From assembly GCF_001661495.1 (NCBI RefSeq), contig NZ_BDDT01000001.1, positions 744,001 through 808,000 of the forward strand: DNA of 64,000 bases, written 5' to 3'. Position numbers and translations under genes: made by a program. Of this stretch, positions 16,290-26,672 are shown in pieces (position 1 is the first letter of the stretch; each line of letters begins with the position of its first letter). The notes under the pieces were generated by a model that was not told where the DNA came from, made no database searches, and worked only from the letters and a program-made list of their open reading frames with translations. Source of the DNA: Pseudoalteromonas prydzensis. Its GTDB lineage: Bacteria > Pseudomonadota > Gammaproteobacteria > Enterobacterales > Alteromonadaceae.

Positions 16290-19200
16290 CCAACAACCAC
16301 CTTTTCACTAATTGAGCATGCTGCTGCCGCTCGGTAATACGTAAATGAAGCACTTACTATGGATGGCGCAAATCCATTTGATAGATACCAACCTGTTCCT
16401 TGTAACTTCATAGTTGGAAAATCTATTACAGTCATTTCATTTTTCAGAGTAAATCTAGGTTTGGGGCTAGATATACCAATTGGTGTCCACACTTTCTTAG
16501 CTGCTTCATCTAAACAAATTTGCATTGCTGAGCAATTTACTTTTTTCGCAGAATCTTCCCCCCAAAAACTTATATCTGCTTGCCCACCTGAACCAGGATA
16601 TCTAGTGTTTATAGTACCATCAGGGTTGTATATCAAATTACCATCAGAATCTTTAGCAGCGATTTGACTACCTAAGTCTTCCATGATTTGTTTTTTAGGG
16701 TTCCACTCATAATTTTTTAATTCATTCACTACAAATTGAATAGCACTAGTTACGGCTCCGTTAGCAAATTTACCACCTGTTATTTTTGAAACTGTCCCTC
16801 CAGCAAGAGCTTGGAGAATGACACGGCTCGGTGAGTTATTAGTATTTACTTTTCCTATTCCTTTCATTATACCAGCGGTAATAAATCCATGACCGAAATT
16901 CCCTCCTTGAACATCAGATATGATCCCACCAGCGGCTGCATGAACTGCCATTTGAGTACCTGTATTCTCAATACCATATGCTTTAAAGCTACCGCCTATT
17001 GCGCCAAAGGCAGCCCCAGAAAAAGCACCAGACATTGCTCCTTTTAAAGTACCAGATGCCACAGCACCACCAACAGCACCTGCTATCGCACCAGAAACAG
17101 CTCCGACGAATATACTTCCTGTTGCCGATAACATTGTCCCTGTCACACCTGCCATAGTAACGGAAGTAGTCATTCCAGCACTAATAGCCCAGCTAGTAGC
17201 CCAACCTGAGGCTAATCCAGCGGTAAAATAAGTTGCTACCGCCGCAACTATCACTCGCCAATATTTCTTAACAAATTTCCCTAAAGCTTTAAAGAAATAC
17301 CCGCTCGGATCGGTATAACTCAATGGATTATTCAACACATAACTATATGCGTTGTAGTTTTGTAAATTACTCGGTGCTTGTACTACGGGATCGGCTTGCA
17401 TCATTCGGCCGGTGCCGGCGTCGTAGATACGGCCATTCATATGGATCACGCGGTTATCACCATCAAGCATCACTTGTTCGTGGCCAGTGTAGCCACGGGT
17501 ATTGCTGGCGATAGCGTTAAAGGCACTTAAGTTACTTTGCTGGGCATAGTAAAGCTGTGCTTCAAGTGCAGTCGGAGCAATCTCTGATTGTTGACCAAAT
17601 ACATCGTAAGCAAAGCGTTTTAACAGTTTAAAACTGCCATCAGTAATGGCAGTAATGGAGCCTTGATGGTCGGTAAACAGCCATTTTATGCTGGCATTGC
17701 CCGCGGCATAATAGGTTTGCATGGCGTCGTTACCAATATAGCGTTTGATGTATTGGTCATTCACGGTGTGATTAACCGTCAGTTCTAAAGCGCCCACATA
17801 ATAAATTGTTTGCTCAGCGTCTACGCGTTTATAACGGCGGTTATTGGCATCATAGTTAAAGTAGGCTGATTTACCATTAATACTAATTTCAGTGGCTTTA
17901 TTACGGCCGCTGTAGGTAACAGTACGCCAATTAGTGCCGTTTTTCTTCGCCCATGTTTGGTTACCGTTTTTATCATAACCAAAGGTTTCGGTCATGCTGC
18001 CTTTACTGCGACTGGTTATGCCATGAATCGGTGAGTTTGTCGTTTCGTTATAGCGCTGCTCCCAATCGTCTTTACGCTCTAAATTACCGTTATCAGCGTA
18101 GCTATAAACAACTTGACCATCGACCGTAGTAACACGGTTAAGGTTATCGTAAGCAAAGGTTTGTTGTTGCGACGCCGTTAAATGACGTGAGGTTAAATTG
18201 CCCATACCATCAAAGCTATACGTATCTGCTTGAATATAGTCAGTGCCAGTACTAATACCCGCTACATGGCCTGCATCGTCGTAGCTTACGGTCATCAACT
18301 CTTGACCTTTATTGTAACCTGTTACTTGACCACGGTCGTTGAGGGCATTGACTTGGTAATACACACGACCCAAGCTTGTGCCTTCGCGGGCTTCTTGGCG
18401 CTTAAGTACTTGGCCGTTTTGATACGTGGTATGTATGCCGCGTGCCTCGCTATACTTACCGCTAGCATCTCGACGGTAATCATCAAAACTAAGCAGTGGT
18501 CTGCCAAACTCATCGTAGTTGGTTTGCTGTATTACACAACGACTAGTGAGTGGGTCGTTAAGGCGCGTATCTGTATAACGTAAATCGTTACTACGGCGAT
18601 TAAAGTTCACCATACTGGTACAATTTAGGGCACTTTCAACATTAGTTAAACTGGCTACCGCGCGACCAAAGTTATCGTAGTAGTAATTCTTTTGCCATTC
18701 ATTACCAATACTCTCTTGCATTAACCGATGAACGTTATTACCGGTGCCAAACAGCCATTGACTGGTTTGCTCACCGGTGACTGTTTGCTTTGTTTTACGG
18801 CCAAGAATGTCATAGCTATTAGTTGTAACAACACCCCGTGCATCGGTTTGCGTTTTAAGCTCACCAAAGGCTGTGTAAGTATAGCGCCAGTTTCCACGGT
18901 CTTTATCAGCCATTGATTTTTTACGACCTAAAACGTCGTAGGTAATTGTTGATAATATTTGCTGATCGGCTGATGAATGAACGGTTTCTAAATTACCCAG
19001 TACATCATAGGTATAGGTTAATACATTACCGGCGTTATCGGTCACAGAAGCTGTTTGGCCAAGCGCATTACTAAGCGTGGTTTTAACTTGCGTGCCTTCT
19101 GGAATATCGCCCGTTAAGGTGACAGTTTCCTCTAAGCCATTGAGTTCATAAGTGGTGGTAATGTTTGAATTGGGATCGTCAATTTGTGTTGGTCTGTCAA

Positions 19201-22200
19201 ACACATCATAGCTGCTGGTAATTGCCTGCATACCAGGTGATGTTTGGCTCAGTGAGCGGCCGTGTTTGTCATACTGAGTATAGGCTGTTAACCAATCCCC
19301 CAATACAGTGATTTTACTTGCTGCCGTTGTGCGCCCTGCTTTATCAATGTATTGCTTTTCAACCAATTCACCATTAACTAGTTTATTAATTTGTGCCACA
19401 CAATTACTGCTATCACAGGTACTCATATACGTGCTAGTTTGCGCGCCAGTGGCACTATAACTTGATACTTTGCTGCCAAACGCATCATATTGAAAGTACG
19501 CTTTGGTGCCATTAACATCGGTTACAGCTGTTGGCTGACCAAATTTATTACGGCTATTGACTGTTTGCTCGGTAAATAAATCGTTAGCAGTAGATACTGC
19601 GTAGCGCCCTTCACTATCAAAGATTGAGCTTTTACTGCGCGTTTGATGCGTTTGCCCAGCTACGTTATCACAACTTGGTAAGTTTGCTGTTTGTATTGCA
19701 GTTTCATTACCTAGTGCATCATAGCTATGGGTTGTTTTAAGGTAGCTATCACAACCACCTTGCGGCATCACAATTTCATCTTTAAGCATCCCTTTATTTT
19801 GGTGGTTACTTGGGTAATAAGTAAATTCAGTATTACGGATGACTGGCGTAAGTTCACCTTGACTGTGAGTAACCGTGGTTTCTTTTAAACGGCCAAAACG
19901 TTTATCGTAATCACTTGTGCCATAACTATTTACTGTAGTAACAGATGACAATGACTCGTTAGTATTAATCGAATCCAAGAATCCAGTGCTTTGCTCGTAT
20001 TTATTTACTGTTAATTCAGAAACATTGGCATGTTCATCTTGCACTGTGGTCGTAACGGTACAGTTATAACCACTCACGGTTAAGTCTGTATCAATACGTG
20101 CAGAACATTCTTTAGTATTGGCGTTATACACTTGATAACTGGTTAAACTATTTGCATTAACTGACGCTACATTGGTATAGCTATTAGCCGCAGAGCTTAA
20201 TAATGTTCGGCTGCTACCTGAGACCATATATTTTTCGGTTTTATCAGGCATACCTATAAATGGAAATGCTTGGCGGTAATAGGTATTGGTTTCAAACGTG
20301 TAGCCGTCTTTTTCAGTTTCGGTAGTGAGCTTTCTAAAGCCCAGCCAACCACGTCCACCAAATTGCAATCTAGCACCTGCATAGCGATAGTTTACCGATA
20401 AAGTATCGCTGGGTGACAAGGTACTTGGACTGTCAGTTGTTACTGCTTTTACTAACGGTGATGAGCCAATAAGATCTGTGACATTCAAGTTTTGATCGTT
20501 ATATAGCAGCCTATCCGCAGCTGAAACTATGTTCTCACTCGCAGTCGGGTATTGTTCAGCAAGTTCTAAATCATATTTAGAATACAGCTGCGGATCAGAC
20601 ATTAAGCCATAGTCTATAACTGTTTTACTGCCATAGCCTTGGCTCACTTCGCGTAGCATACCTTGGCTGAATACTTCGTTTAGGTTGTACTTAACCTGAA
20701 CTCGATTGCCACTTTTAAAGAAAATATCGGGCACGGCATCATGGTTATGATCGGTGAAATACGCATAGTCACCTTTTTCATAATTAATACCATATGTTGT
20801 AAAGGCTAGGTTTGCATTGCGATTGAATGACTTTATAACAGGATTCCACTGATAAGCAGTCCATGAGCTTGTATCGTCTTCTTTAAAGAACAGTTCGAGT
20901 TTACCATCACGGTCGATATCAATACTAAGCGGTGCAATATGCTCGCTCATATTACTTAAGCTTAATGCTTGGCTAAATTGAAGATCTTGCGTTCCAGTAT
21001 TGAGCAATACTTTCCACTGCTCACTGCTGGTGTCGTAAAATAATAAGTCAACTAAACCATCACCATTAAAATCATTCGGTTGTAAGTGCTTAGCCTTACC
21101 GTTGTGAATAATCACCTGCTCTAACTCAGAGCCACCATCGGTATTTATAAAGGCTAAAATACGGTCTACTTCGGTATTGCCATCACACTTATTGCTGCTA
21201 CAACCTAGTGTGAGTATATCAGCTAAGCCATCAAAGTTTAGATCTAACATGTACCATGGCGTATCGTCCTCAACAAGATTACGCTGATTAGTTGTGGTTC
21301 GATTAATCCGCTCATTATATTGAGAAGTAACACCTAGTCCCTGTTTTTCAGAATAGCTTTGGCTATCTTGTTGCCAGAAGCGAGCATAGAGCATTTCATC
21401 ATCACTGCCTCTTTTATGAATAATATCGGCAAAACCATCGCCATCGAGGTCTCCGAGCCTAATATCGGTCATATATCTATCTGTACCCGTTAATGCAAGT
21501 GAGCTGTAATCTATTGCGTTATTAACTTCATTAAAAGTGTATTGGCTCCAGTAGTAATCGCTATCACGTGAGTGTTTATCGCGTGTGTTTATCCATAAAG
21601 ACTGCTTGCCATCATTATTTGGATCAACTGCCATCATTTGCACAATATCAGCGCCATCATAACGATGAATTGTTTTACATACGTCTGAATTAGTGCCATC
21701 AGTGAAGTTCAAACATAATAAGTATTCTTTACCATCAACACGCTCAAGCGTTGCAAGTTCAGGTTTACCATCGCCTTGTGTATCAATTTGTGTCACTGCA
21801 GCTAACTTATTGCCTGAACTAGTATGAAATACAGTTTGATAAGCTTCAAAGTTTAAGCTGTTATTAAATTCGTTGTACTCAAACTCAATGGGCTTTTTAC
21901 ACACATAGCCTGAGCACTGTGCTATAGATTTCAGTAATCGAACTCCGTTCGCAGCATTTTCAAAGGTTAAATTGTAATTAAAAAGCAGATCTCCATTGTG
22001 GTTATAGACTTTAATATCATCAAGTTGAGCGCGAGCCGTAAATTCACTACCATTTACGTATGCTTGACTGCGAATATCACCTGCTTGATATTCAAAAACT
22101 ACGCGGTTACCACTGTAACTAATTTGTGCTAGCGCTTTTTCGCCAGCTCCTAAATCAGCTGTATTGTTGAAATTTGTGTTTGTATAGATAAAGTTAATGG

Positions 22201-25200
22201 CTGTGCCGTCGTTTTCTAAGTTGTCGTAAATTCTACGAATATTCCATGTCAGTACTTTGTCTTCTGCAATTGCCACTTCTGAGTTTATCGTTCCGCCGTA
22301 GTATTTTTTACTGCCGTCTTTACCTTCAACAACAAACATTTTTTTGCTACCCGTTGTACTGTTTGCAATTGTAATTAGTAGCTGGCTGTCTATTTCGGTT
22401 TTATACGTAGCGCCGACTTCGCCTTCAGCATAGCTATCATCGAGTAAAATAAGACGTTGACCATCTAAACAATAACGATCTGACTCAGTAAATGTTAACC
22501 CCGAAAACTGACCATCTTGCGCAACGGTTTGGCGACAGCGACTAATGGCAGAACCTGCACTTATACCCCAACCAAGTCCGACTGATGTCTCTGGTGTTTG
22601 CGAATCATAAGTAAGCGCCACTTCAGGTTGCACACCGGCAATACCACTGGGTAAAGCAATTGGCACCGTATAATTAGCAGAGCCATTTTCGGTGACTCTA
22701 AAGCTGCCTAAAGTCGGTGAAAATGATGCTGATGTGTTAAGCACATCTATACTTGGCCAATTTTTTTCAGCAACTGACTCATTTAAGGCCACATTAATGG
22801 CTGCTTCTTGCACGCTAGTGGTTACTAAAATTGTTGCAGGATCGGAACGCTCTGAACATTGCTTTTTAAGTTCGCCAGTTTTAAGCGTTACTTCAATACA
22901 AGCTTCAGCCCAAAATTGATATTCGCCATTAGCCAAATCTACAGCATAACGATTGTTAGTTACCGAGGCTAATAACCACTCACTTTGTGCGTTATATGAC
23001 TGGCTTAACTCATAAAATGTAGTTGCTGCTGGGTGGTTAAAGTTTAGTTCATATTGGCCTAAACCAATTTCAGTATAGTTCAAGCTTGGTTTATCACTTA
23101 AGCCATCACGCGGATCGAGTGGATTTTGCCCTAATAGAATTTCAACTTCATCTGATAAGTTATCGCCGTCAGAGTCCGTATCGTATTTGCAATTACGTGA
23201 GCTCAAACAAAAGTCATAGAAATAATAAACCGTATTATTGGCAATAATATCAAAGCGAGCTGCTGAAAAAATAAGCTCATCGATTAGAGCTGCGCGTGTT
23301 AGCCCTTGGTTTAGCTGCGCTAACCACTGCGCTTTTGTTTTGCTTTTTACTACAGGGTTATTGGCCGCAAACAATAAAGTATAAAGTTTATTAATAAATA
23401 CACTGTTACTATCTGCTAGCGGTAAATTAACTAAGCCTTCATCTGAATTTAAAAATGCATTGATCAGTTCAATATTTTCTATGCCTAATTGCTGTGCGTA
23501 AGCAAAAAAAGTTAACTCTGCTTTTGTTGGCGCACGCTGTAACAGCGCATAAAATAGCTTTGTTATTTGAATAATATTTTGGCTTTGTTGTGATGGCTGC
23601 CAACCATCAGGCTCATTATTTAATAAGTTTTTAATCAATGAACTGTCAATATCGTCCCATTTTAATGCGTTGAGGCTGACACTCGCTCTATCGATAATAT
23701 GCAGTTGTTGATCTTCGGTTGTAACATAAATTTTATTATTAGCCGATACTACTGGTTGCTGAGTAATGCCACTGGTTAAAATATATTGCCACTGTACGGC
23801 GCCCGTGTTTTGCTCAAGCGAATACAAAGCGTGATCCATAGAGCCAACATAAATATTGTTATGTTGATCGATTTGCGCGGCGGCTTTTATAGGTCCACGG
23901 GTTTGCGTTACCCACTGCTCAACACCATCATGATTTAATGAGTACACCTTGTGATCAAAAGAGCCGACAACGATATTGTCGCGGCCGTTTTTAGTGGTTA
24001 ACAATGGCATAGCAACGACTTGGCCACCTGTTGCAACTTTCCAACGCTCTTGCCCTGATGCATTGAGGCCGTATATATCATTACCACTGCCTAAGTAAAT
24101 TGACCCAGTAGAACTTACCACTGGTGCATGTAAAATCATGTCAAAACCAGCATTAGCACCCGTATTGTCTATAATAATTGAGCCTTTCTCTGCACCGGAT
24201 ACACCGTTACTTAGCTCTAAATATAAACCACCATTGTTTAGGCCTTCAATTACTCGTGGTGGTGCTTTAAATTGCAAGTTATAGTCATCTATATAACTCA
24301 GCTGAGCGCTAGATAGCGAGTAATTAAAAACCTCCGCTGTATTACGTAGTCGTACAGCTAGTTTCATACTTTTAGAGTTAAAACCAAGGCCCTTTATTTT
24401 TAAGCAATTACTACCGCAGCTGCTATTAAGTTCAGCTTGCTGTATATAGGCGGGTATATGATTAAAGGTAAGTTGCTGCCCTAACGTACATAGGTCTTGG
24501 CTATTACAAGCAGATAATTGATAAGTGTAATTACCTAACTTTAGATCGTAAATATCTTTATATAATACTCCCATAGACTGAATAACAGTTTTAGTCGCAG
24601 TTTGAGAATCCGCTGCAGTACCCTGCCACCTTTCCAACTTATAATAACTTGTTAAGCCATCATCATTATTTTGCCAACTAACTCTATAGGGACCACTTTG
24701 TTGTAAATTGTGTGCAGCAAAAGTTGGTGAATTAGGGGTTGGTTCTTGATTATTTATTTTTATTGATTCACATTGTTCACCCGTGCCTACAGGGCTGCTT
24801 TGCAGATTACCATTATCCTCATTATGAGCACTCGCGCAGTAGGTAAATTTTTTATTGTGTAGATTGTGACCTTTGGTAATCCGTACATCTGGACTTTGGC
24901 TTGAATAATGACCAACAATTTTCCCATCTTCATAAAGTGTATAACTTTGTGCATGACTTACTGGTTCGATATGTACTGTATATTGGCCAGCAGTTTGCGC
25001 GCCGACAGTTACCTTTGGAACGCCAGGTTTAGGCAATGTAACCTTACCTGTCACTGTTGCACTGGTTTTAGATTTCCCGGCAGTATCAGTAGCAACTAGT
25101 TGCACAGATATGTCACCTGCTGTTTTAGGTGTCCAAGTTAGGCTAAACGCTTTATGATCGCTATTTTTAGTAGGCAGAGGTTGCGGGCTACTTAGGCCAG

Positions 25201-26671
25201 GGGTAATCGTAACAGTTTGAACTGTGCCATTAACTAAGAGTTTCAGCGATTTCAGAGCATTAGCTTGACTTGTGAGCGCACCAACTTTTGCTGTTAAAGT
25301 AACTGCGTTATTAAGTGTTAGCGTAGTCGGTAATTGCTCTAACCTCACACCAAATGGCGCTAATACATTTACCGCTACATTTGTGTGTTGTTTTAAGCCG
25401 TGTATGTCTTCGGCATAAATATAATAACTATAGGTACTTGCCGTATTTTTACTAATAGCAAAGCGACAAACGGATGAACTTACATCACATGTTTTAAGCA
25501 ACTTGGAGCCGCTGCATTTTGTTGGCGAGCTAGGTATAGTCCCCGCTGGGTATTCACATATTTGATATGTGTTTAAACCTTGCGCATCGTTTGCTGTTGA
25601 TTCAATAGTAAATGCTTCATCAATAAAAGGGCTTGCATTACTGGTTTTAACAGAAACTGTTGGTGTATCGTTTAGAACGATATCTTTAAGTTCTTTAAAT
25701 ACAGAGGCGCTGCTATCAGTTGCGACTGCTTTAAAAGTGGTGTTGCTGGAGACTCTTAAATTAAAACTACAACTAAGATTAGTACCAGTAGTAGCACATG
25801 TTGATTGATAATAAGAGACCGGATTACAGGTGCTGCCAACGCAAAAGTTAAATGATTTTATTTGATTAATATTTTGTTTATCATTATCTTTTGCAGTTAA
25901 TGTGAATTTTATACTACTGCCAGAATTAACTAATTTCTTATCTGAAATTAGAGTAACTTCAGGCGGTGTGTTTTTCTCAACTACATTCACTGTTGCCGTA
26001 GGACTAGATGTGCTTTTTATACCAAAGCTATCTTCAGCAACTGCGGTGAATGTATGTTCACCAAGTGCAGTTCCTTGGAATGAAAAACTACAGTTACTAA
26101 AACCTGAAGTACAGGTTTTGACATCTTTGATCTGACCATTAGCTGTATGTTGCTTTATTATTAAGCTTTTTAAATCATTACCAGCATCAGATGCAGAAAA
26201 ATTTATTATTGCATTTTTTAAAGGCTCTATCGACACATTTAGATTCGATTTTAAAGTAATCTGAGGACGTGTTAGTCTTTTAACCTCGATATTAAAAACA
26301 TGATGCGTGGGGTAAACACCACCAACATCTTGATCGTAAGGATCACCAGAGCCATGCTCTCTGACTGCTGTTTTAATTAATATGGAATTAACACCTACAG
26401 GCAGATTTTTGAAAATCACATATTCATCTGCAATTACCAAATCAGTTACACTACGCTGATATAAAAAATTATTTATATTTACATAGCCTATTCCAAGATA
26501 ACTTTCGTTGTGCCACAAACTCGGTTTCGGAACACTAATACGAACGTCATTACCTACTAGAATAATTTTATTTGGCAATGTTCTAACATTTGGTGAAGCA
26601 GTGTAAGCGTTAGCATATGTAGAAAGTAGAAATAATAAAGTATAGAAAACAAAAAATAATAATTTAGACAT
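16277..26671 (-). CDS. Giant exported SpvB / FG-GAP / TcdB-like / RHS-repeat protein
   Basis: A 3464-aa polymorphic-toxin-like protein. The start is ATG 26671 (AAGGAG 7 bases upstream), 1 base after the previous stop; a start at 26695 lacks this support. Approximate order: signal peptide 1-22; Ig/FN3-like domains to about 850; PQQ-like propeller repeats about 855-1000; a DUF4214-like segment about 1010-1145; calcium-binding DTDSDGDNLSDE near 1165; SpvB-type domain from about 1320 (GSANYTVPI, LGWGISAGS); FG-GAP repeats (DLDGDGFADI, DFNGDGLVDL) about 1730-1990; TcdB-middle-like region about 2010-2180; YD repeats about 2290-3050; and the RHS core ending NPLSYTDPSG at 3121-3124. The tail holds a Gly/Ala-rich hydrophobic stretch (3129-3316) and an unrecognised C-terminal domain of about 146 residues. 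The SpvB-TcdB-RHS order is that of Tc-toxin BC cocoons. Export and the extra N-terminal modules are atypical. Confidence 0.9.
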   Translation of the reverse strand: MSKLLFFVFYTLLFLLSTYANAYTASPNVRTLPNKIILVGNDVRISVPKPSLWHNESYLGIGYVNINNFLYQRSVTDLVIADEYVIFKNLPVGVNSILIKTAVREHGSGDPYDQDVGGVYPTHHVFNIEVKRLTRPQITLKSNLNVSIEPLKNAIINFSASDAGNDLKSLIIKQHTANGQIKDVKTCTSGFSNCSFSFQGTALGEHTFTAVAEDSFGIKSTSSPTATVNVVEKNTPPEVTLISDKKLVNSGSSIKFTLTAKDNDKQNINQIKSFNFCVGSTCNPVSYYQSTCATTGTNLSCSFNLRVSSNTTFKAVATDSSASVFKELKDIVLNDTPTVSVKTSNASPFIDEAFTIESTANDAQGLNTYQICEYPAGTIPSSPTKCSGSKLLKTCDVSSSVCRFAISKNTASTYSYYIYAEDIHGLKQHTNVAVNVLAPFGVRLEQLPTTLTLNNAVTLTAKVGALTSQANALKSLKLLVNGTVQTVTITPGLSSPQPLPTKNSDHKAFSLTWTPKTAGDISVQLVATDTAGKSKTSATVTGKVTLPKPGVPKVTVGAQTAGQYTVHIEPVSHAQSYTLYEDGKIVGHYSSQSPDVRITKGHNLHNKKFTYCASAHNEDNGNLQSSPVGTGEQCESIKINNQEPTPNSPTFAAHNLQQSGPYRVSWQNNDDGLTSYYKLERWQGTAADSQTATKTVIQSMGVLYKDIYDLKLGNYTYQLSACNSQDLCTLGQQLTFNHIPAYIQQAELNSSCGSNCLKIKGLGFNSKSMKLAVRLRNTAEVFNYSLSSAQLSYIDDYNLQFKAPPRVIEGLNNGGLYLELSNGVSGAEKGSIIIDNTGANAGFDMILHAPVVSSTGSIYLGSGNDIYGLNASGQERWKVATGGQVVAMPLLTTKNGRDNIVVGSFDHKVYSLNHDGVEQWVTQTRGPIKAAAQIDQHNNIYVGSMDHALYSLEQNTGAVQWQYILTSGITQQPVVSANNKIYVTTEDQQLHIIDRASVSLNALKWDDIDSSLIKNLLNNEPDGWQPSQQSQNIIQITKLFYALLQRAPTKAELTFFAYAQQLGIENIELINAFLNSDEGLVNLPLADSNSVFINKLYTLLFAANNPVVKSKTKAQWLAQLNQGLTRAALIDELIFSAARFDIIANNTVYYFYDFCLSSRNCKYDTDSDGDNLSDEVEILLGQNPLDPRDGLSDKPSLNYTEIGLGQYELNFNHPAATTFYELSQSYNAQSEWLLASVTNNRYAVDLANGEYQFWAEACIEVTLKTGELKKQCSERSDPATILVTTSVQEAAINVALNESVAEKNWPSIDVLNTSASFSPTLGSFRVTENGSANYTVPIALPSGIAGVQPEVALTYDSQTPETSVGLGWGISAGSAISRCRQTVAQDGQFSGLTFTESDRYCLDGQRLILLDDSYAEGEVGATYKTEIDSQLLITIANSTTGSKKMFVVEGKDGSKKYYGGTINSEVAIAEDKVLTWNIRRIYDNLENDGTAINFIYTNTNFNNTADLGAGEKALAQISYSGNRVVFEYQAGDIRSQAYVNGSEFTARAQLDDIKVYNHNGDLLFNYNLTFENAANGVRLLKSIAQCSGYVCKKPIEFEYNEFNNSLNFEAYQTVFHTSSGNKLAAVTQIDTQGDGKPELATLERVDGKEYLLCLNFTDGTNSDVCKTIHRYDGADIVQMMAVDPNNDGKQSLWINTRDKHSRDSDYYWSQYTFNEVNNAIDYSSLALTGTDRYMTDIRLGDLDGDGFADIIHKRGSDDEMLYARFWQQDSQSYSEKQGLGVTSQYNERINRTTTNQRNLVEDDTPWYMLDLNFDGLADILTLGCSSNKCDGNTEVDRILAFINTDGGSELEQVIIHNGKAKHLQPNDFNGDGLVDLLFYDTSSEQWKVLLNTGTQDLQFSQALSLSNMSEHIAPLSIDIDRDGKLELFFKEDDTSSWTAYQWNPVIKSFNRNANLAFTTYGINYEKGDYAYFTDHNHDAVPDIFFKSGNRVQVKYNLNEVFSQGMLREVSQGYGSKTVIDYGLMSDPQLYSKYDLELAEQYPTASENIVSAADRLLYNDQNLNVTDLIGSSPLVKAVTTDSPSTLSPSDTLSVNYRYAGARLQFGGRGWLGFRKLTTETEKDGYTFETNTYYRQAFPFIGMPDKTEKYMVSGSSRTLLSSAANSYTNVASVNANSLTSYQVYNANTKECSARIDTDLTVSGYNCTVTTTVQDEHANVSELTVNKYEQSTGFLDSINTNESLSSVTTVNSYGTSDYDKRFGRLKETTVTHSQGELTPVIRNTEFTYYPSNHQNKGMLKDEIVMPQGGCDSYLKTTHSYDALGNETAIQTANLPSCDNVAGQTHQTRSKSSIFDSEGRYAVSTANDLFTEQTVNSRNKFGQPTAVTDVNGTKAYFQYDAFGSKVSSYSATGAQTSTYMSTCDSSNCVAQINKLVNGELVEKQYIDKAGRTTAASKITVLGDWLTAYTQYDKHGRSLSQTSPGMQAITSSYDVFDRPTQIDDPNSNITTTYELNGLEETVTLTGDIPEGTQVKTTLSNALGQTASVTDNAGNVLTYTYDVLGNLETVHSSADQQILSTITYDVLGRKKSMADKDRGNWRYTYTAFGELKTQTDARGVVTTNSYDILGRKTKQTVTGEQTSQWLFGTGNNVHRLMQESIGNEWQKNYYYDNFGRAVASLTNVESALNCTSMVNFNRRSNDLRYTDTRLNDPLTSRCVIQQTNYDEFGRPLLSFDDYRRDASGKYSEARGIHTTYQNGQVLKRQEAREGTSLGRVYYQVNALNDRGQVTGYNKGQELMTVSYDDAGHVAGISTGTDYIQADTYSFDGMGNLTSRHLTASQQQTFAYDNLNRVTTVDGQVVYSYADNGNLERKDDWEQRYNETTNSPIHGITSRSKGSMTETFGYDKNGNQTWAKKNGTNWRTVTYSGRNKATEISINGKSAYFNYDANNRRYKRVDAEQTIYYVGALELTVNHTVNDQYIKRYIGNDAMQTYYAAGNASIKWLFTDHQGSITAITDGSFKLLKRFAYDVFGQQSEIAPTALEAQLYYAQQSNLSAFNAIASNTRGYTGHEQVMLDGDNRVIHMNGRIYDAGTGRMMQADPVVQAPSNLQNYNAYSYVLNNPLSYTDPSGYFFKALGKFVKKYWRVIVAAVATYFTAGLASGWATSWAISAGMTTSVTMAGVTGTMLSATGSIFVGAVSGAIAGAVGGAVASGTLKGAMSGAFSGAAFGAIGGSFKAYGIENTGTQMAVHAAAGGIISDVQGGNFGHGFITAGIMKGIGKVNTNNSPSRVILQALAGGTVSKITGGKFANGAVTSAIQFVVNELKNYEWNPKKQIMEDLGSQIAAKDSDGNLIYNPDGTINTRYPGSGGQADISFWGEDSAKKVNCSAMQICLDEAAKKVWTPIGISSPKPRFTLKNEMTVIDFPTMKLQGTGWYLSNGFAPSIVSASFTYYRAAAACSISEKVVVGCGG

Positions 26672-26672
26672 C

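Noticed and set aside
16728..17276. Gly/Ala-rich hydrophobic stretch as a separate membrane protein
   Set aside because: It is in frame with the RHS giant and follows the core directly; such stretches are common between RHS cores and their tails.
17300..19750. Repeated motifs that might be a CRISPR or DNA satellite
   Set aside because: The periodicity is at protein level (YD/RHS repeats); the DNA units are too diverged and lack regular spacers.
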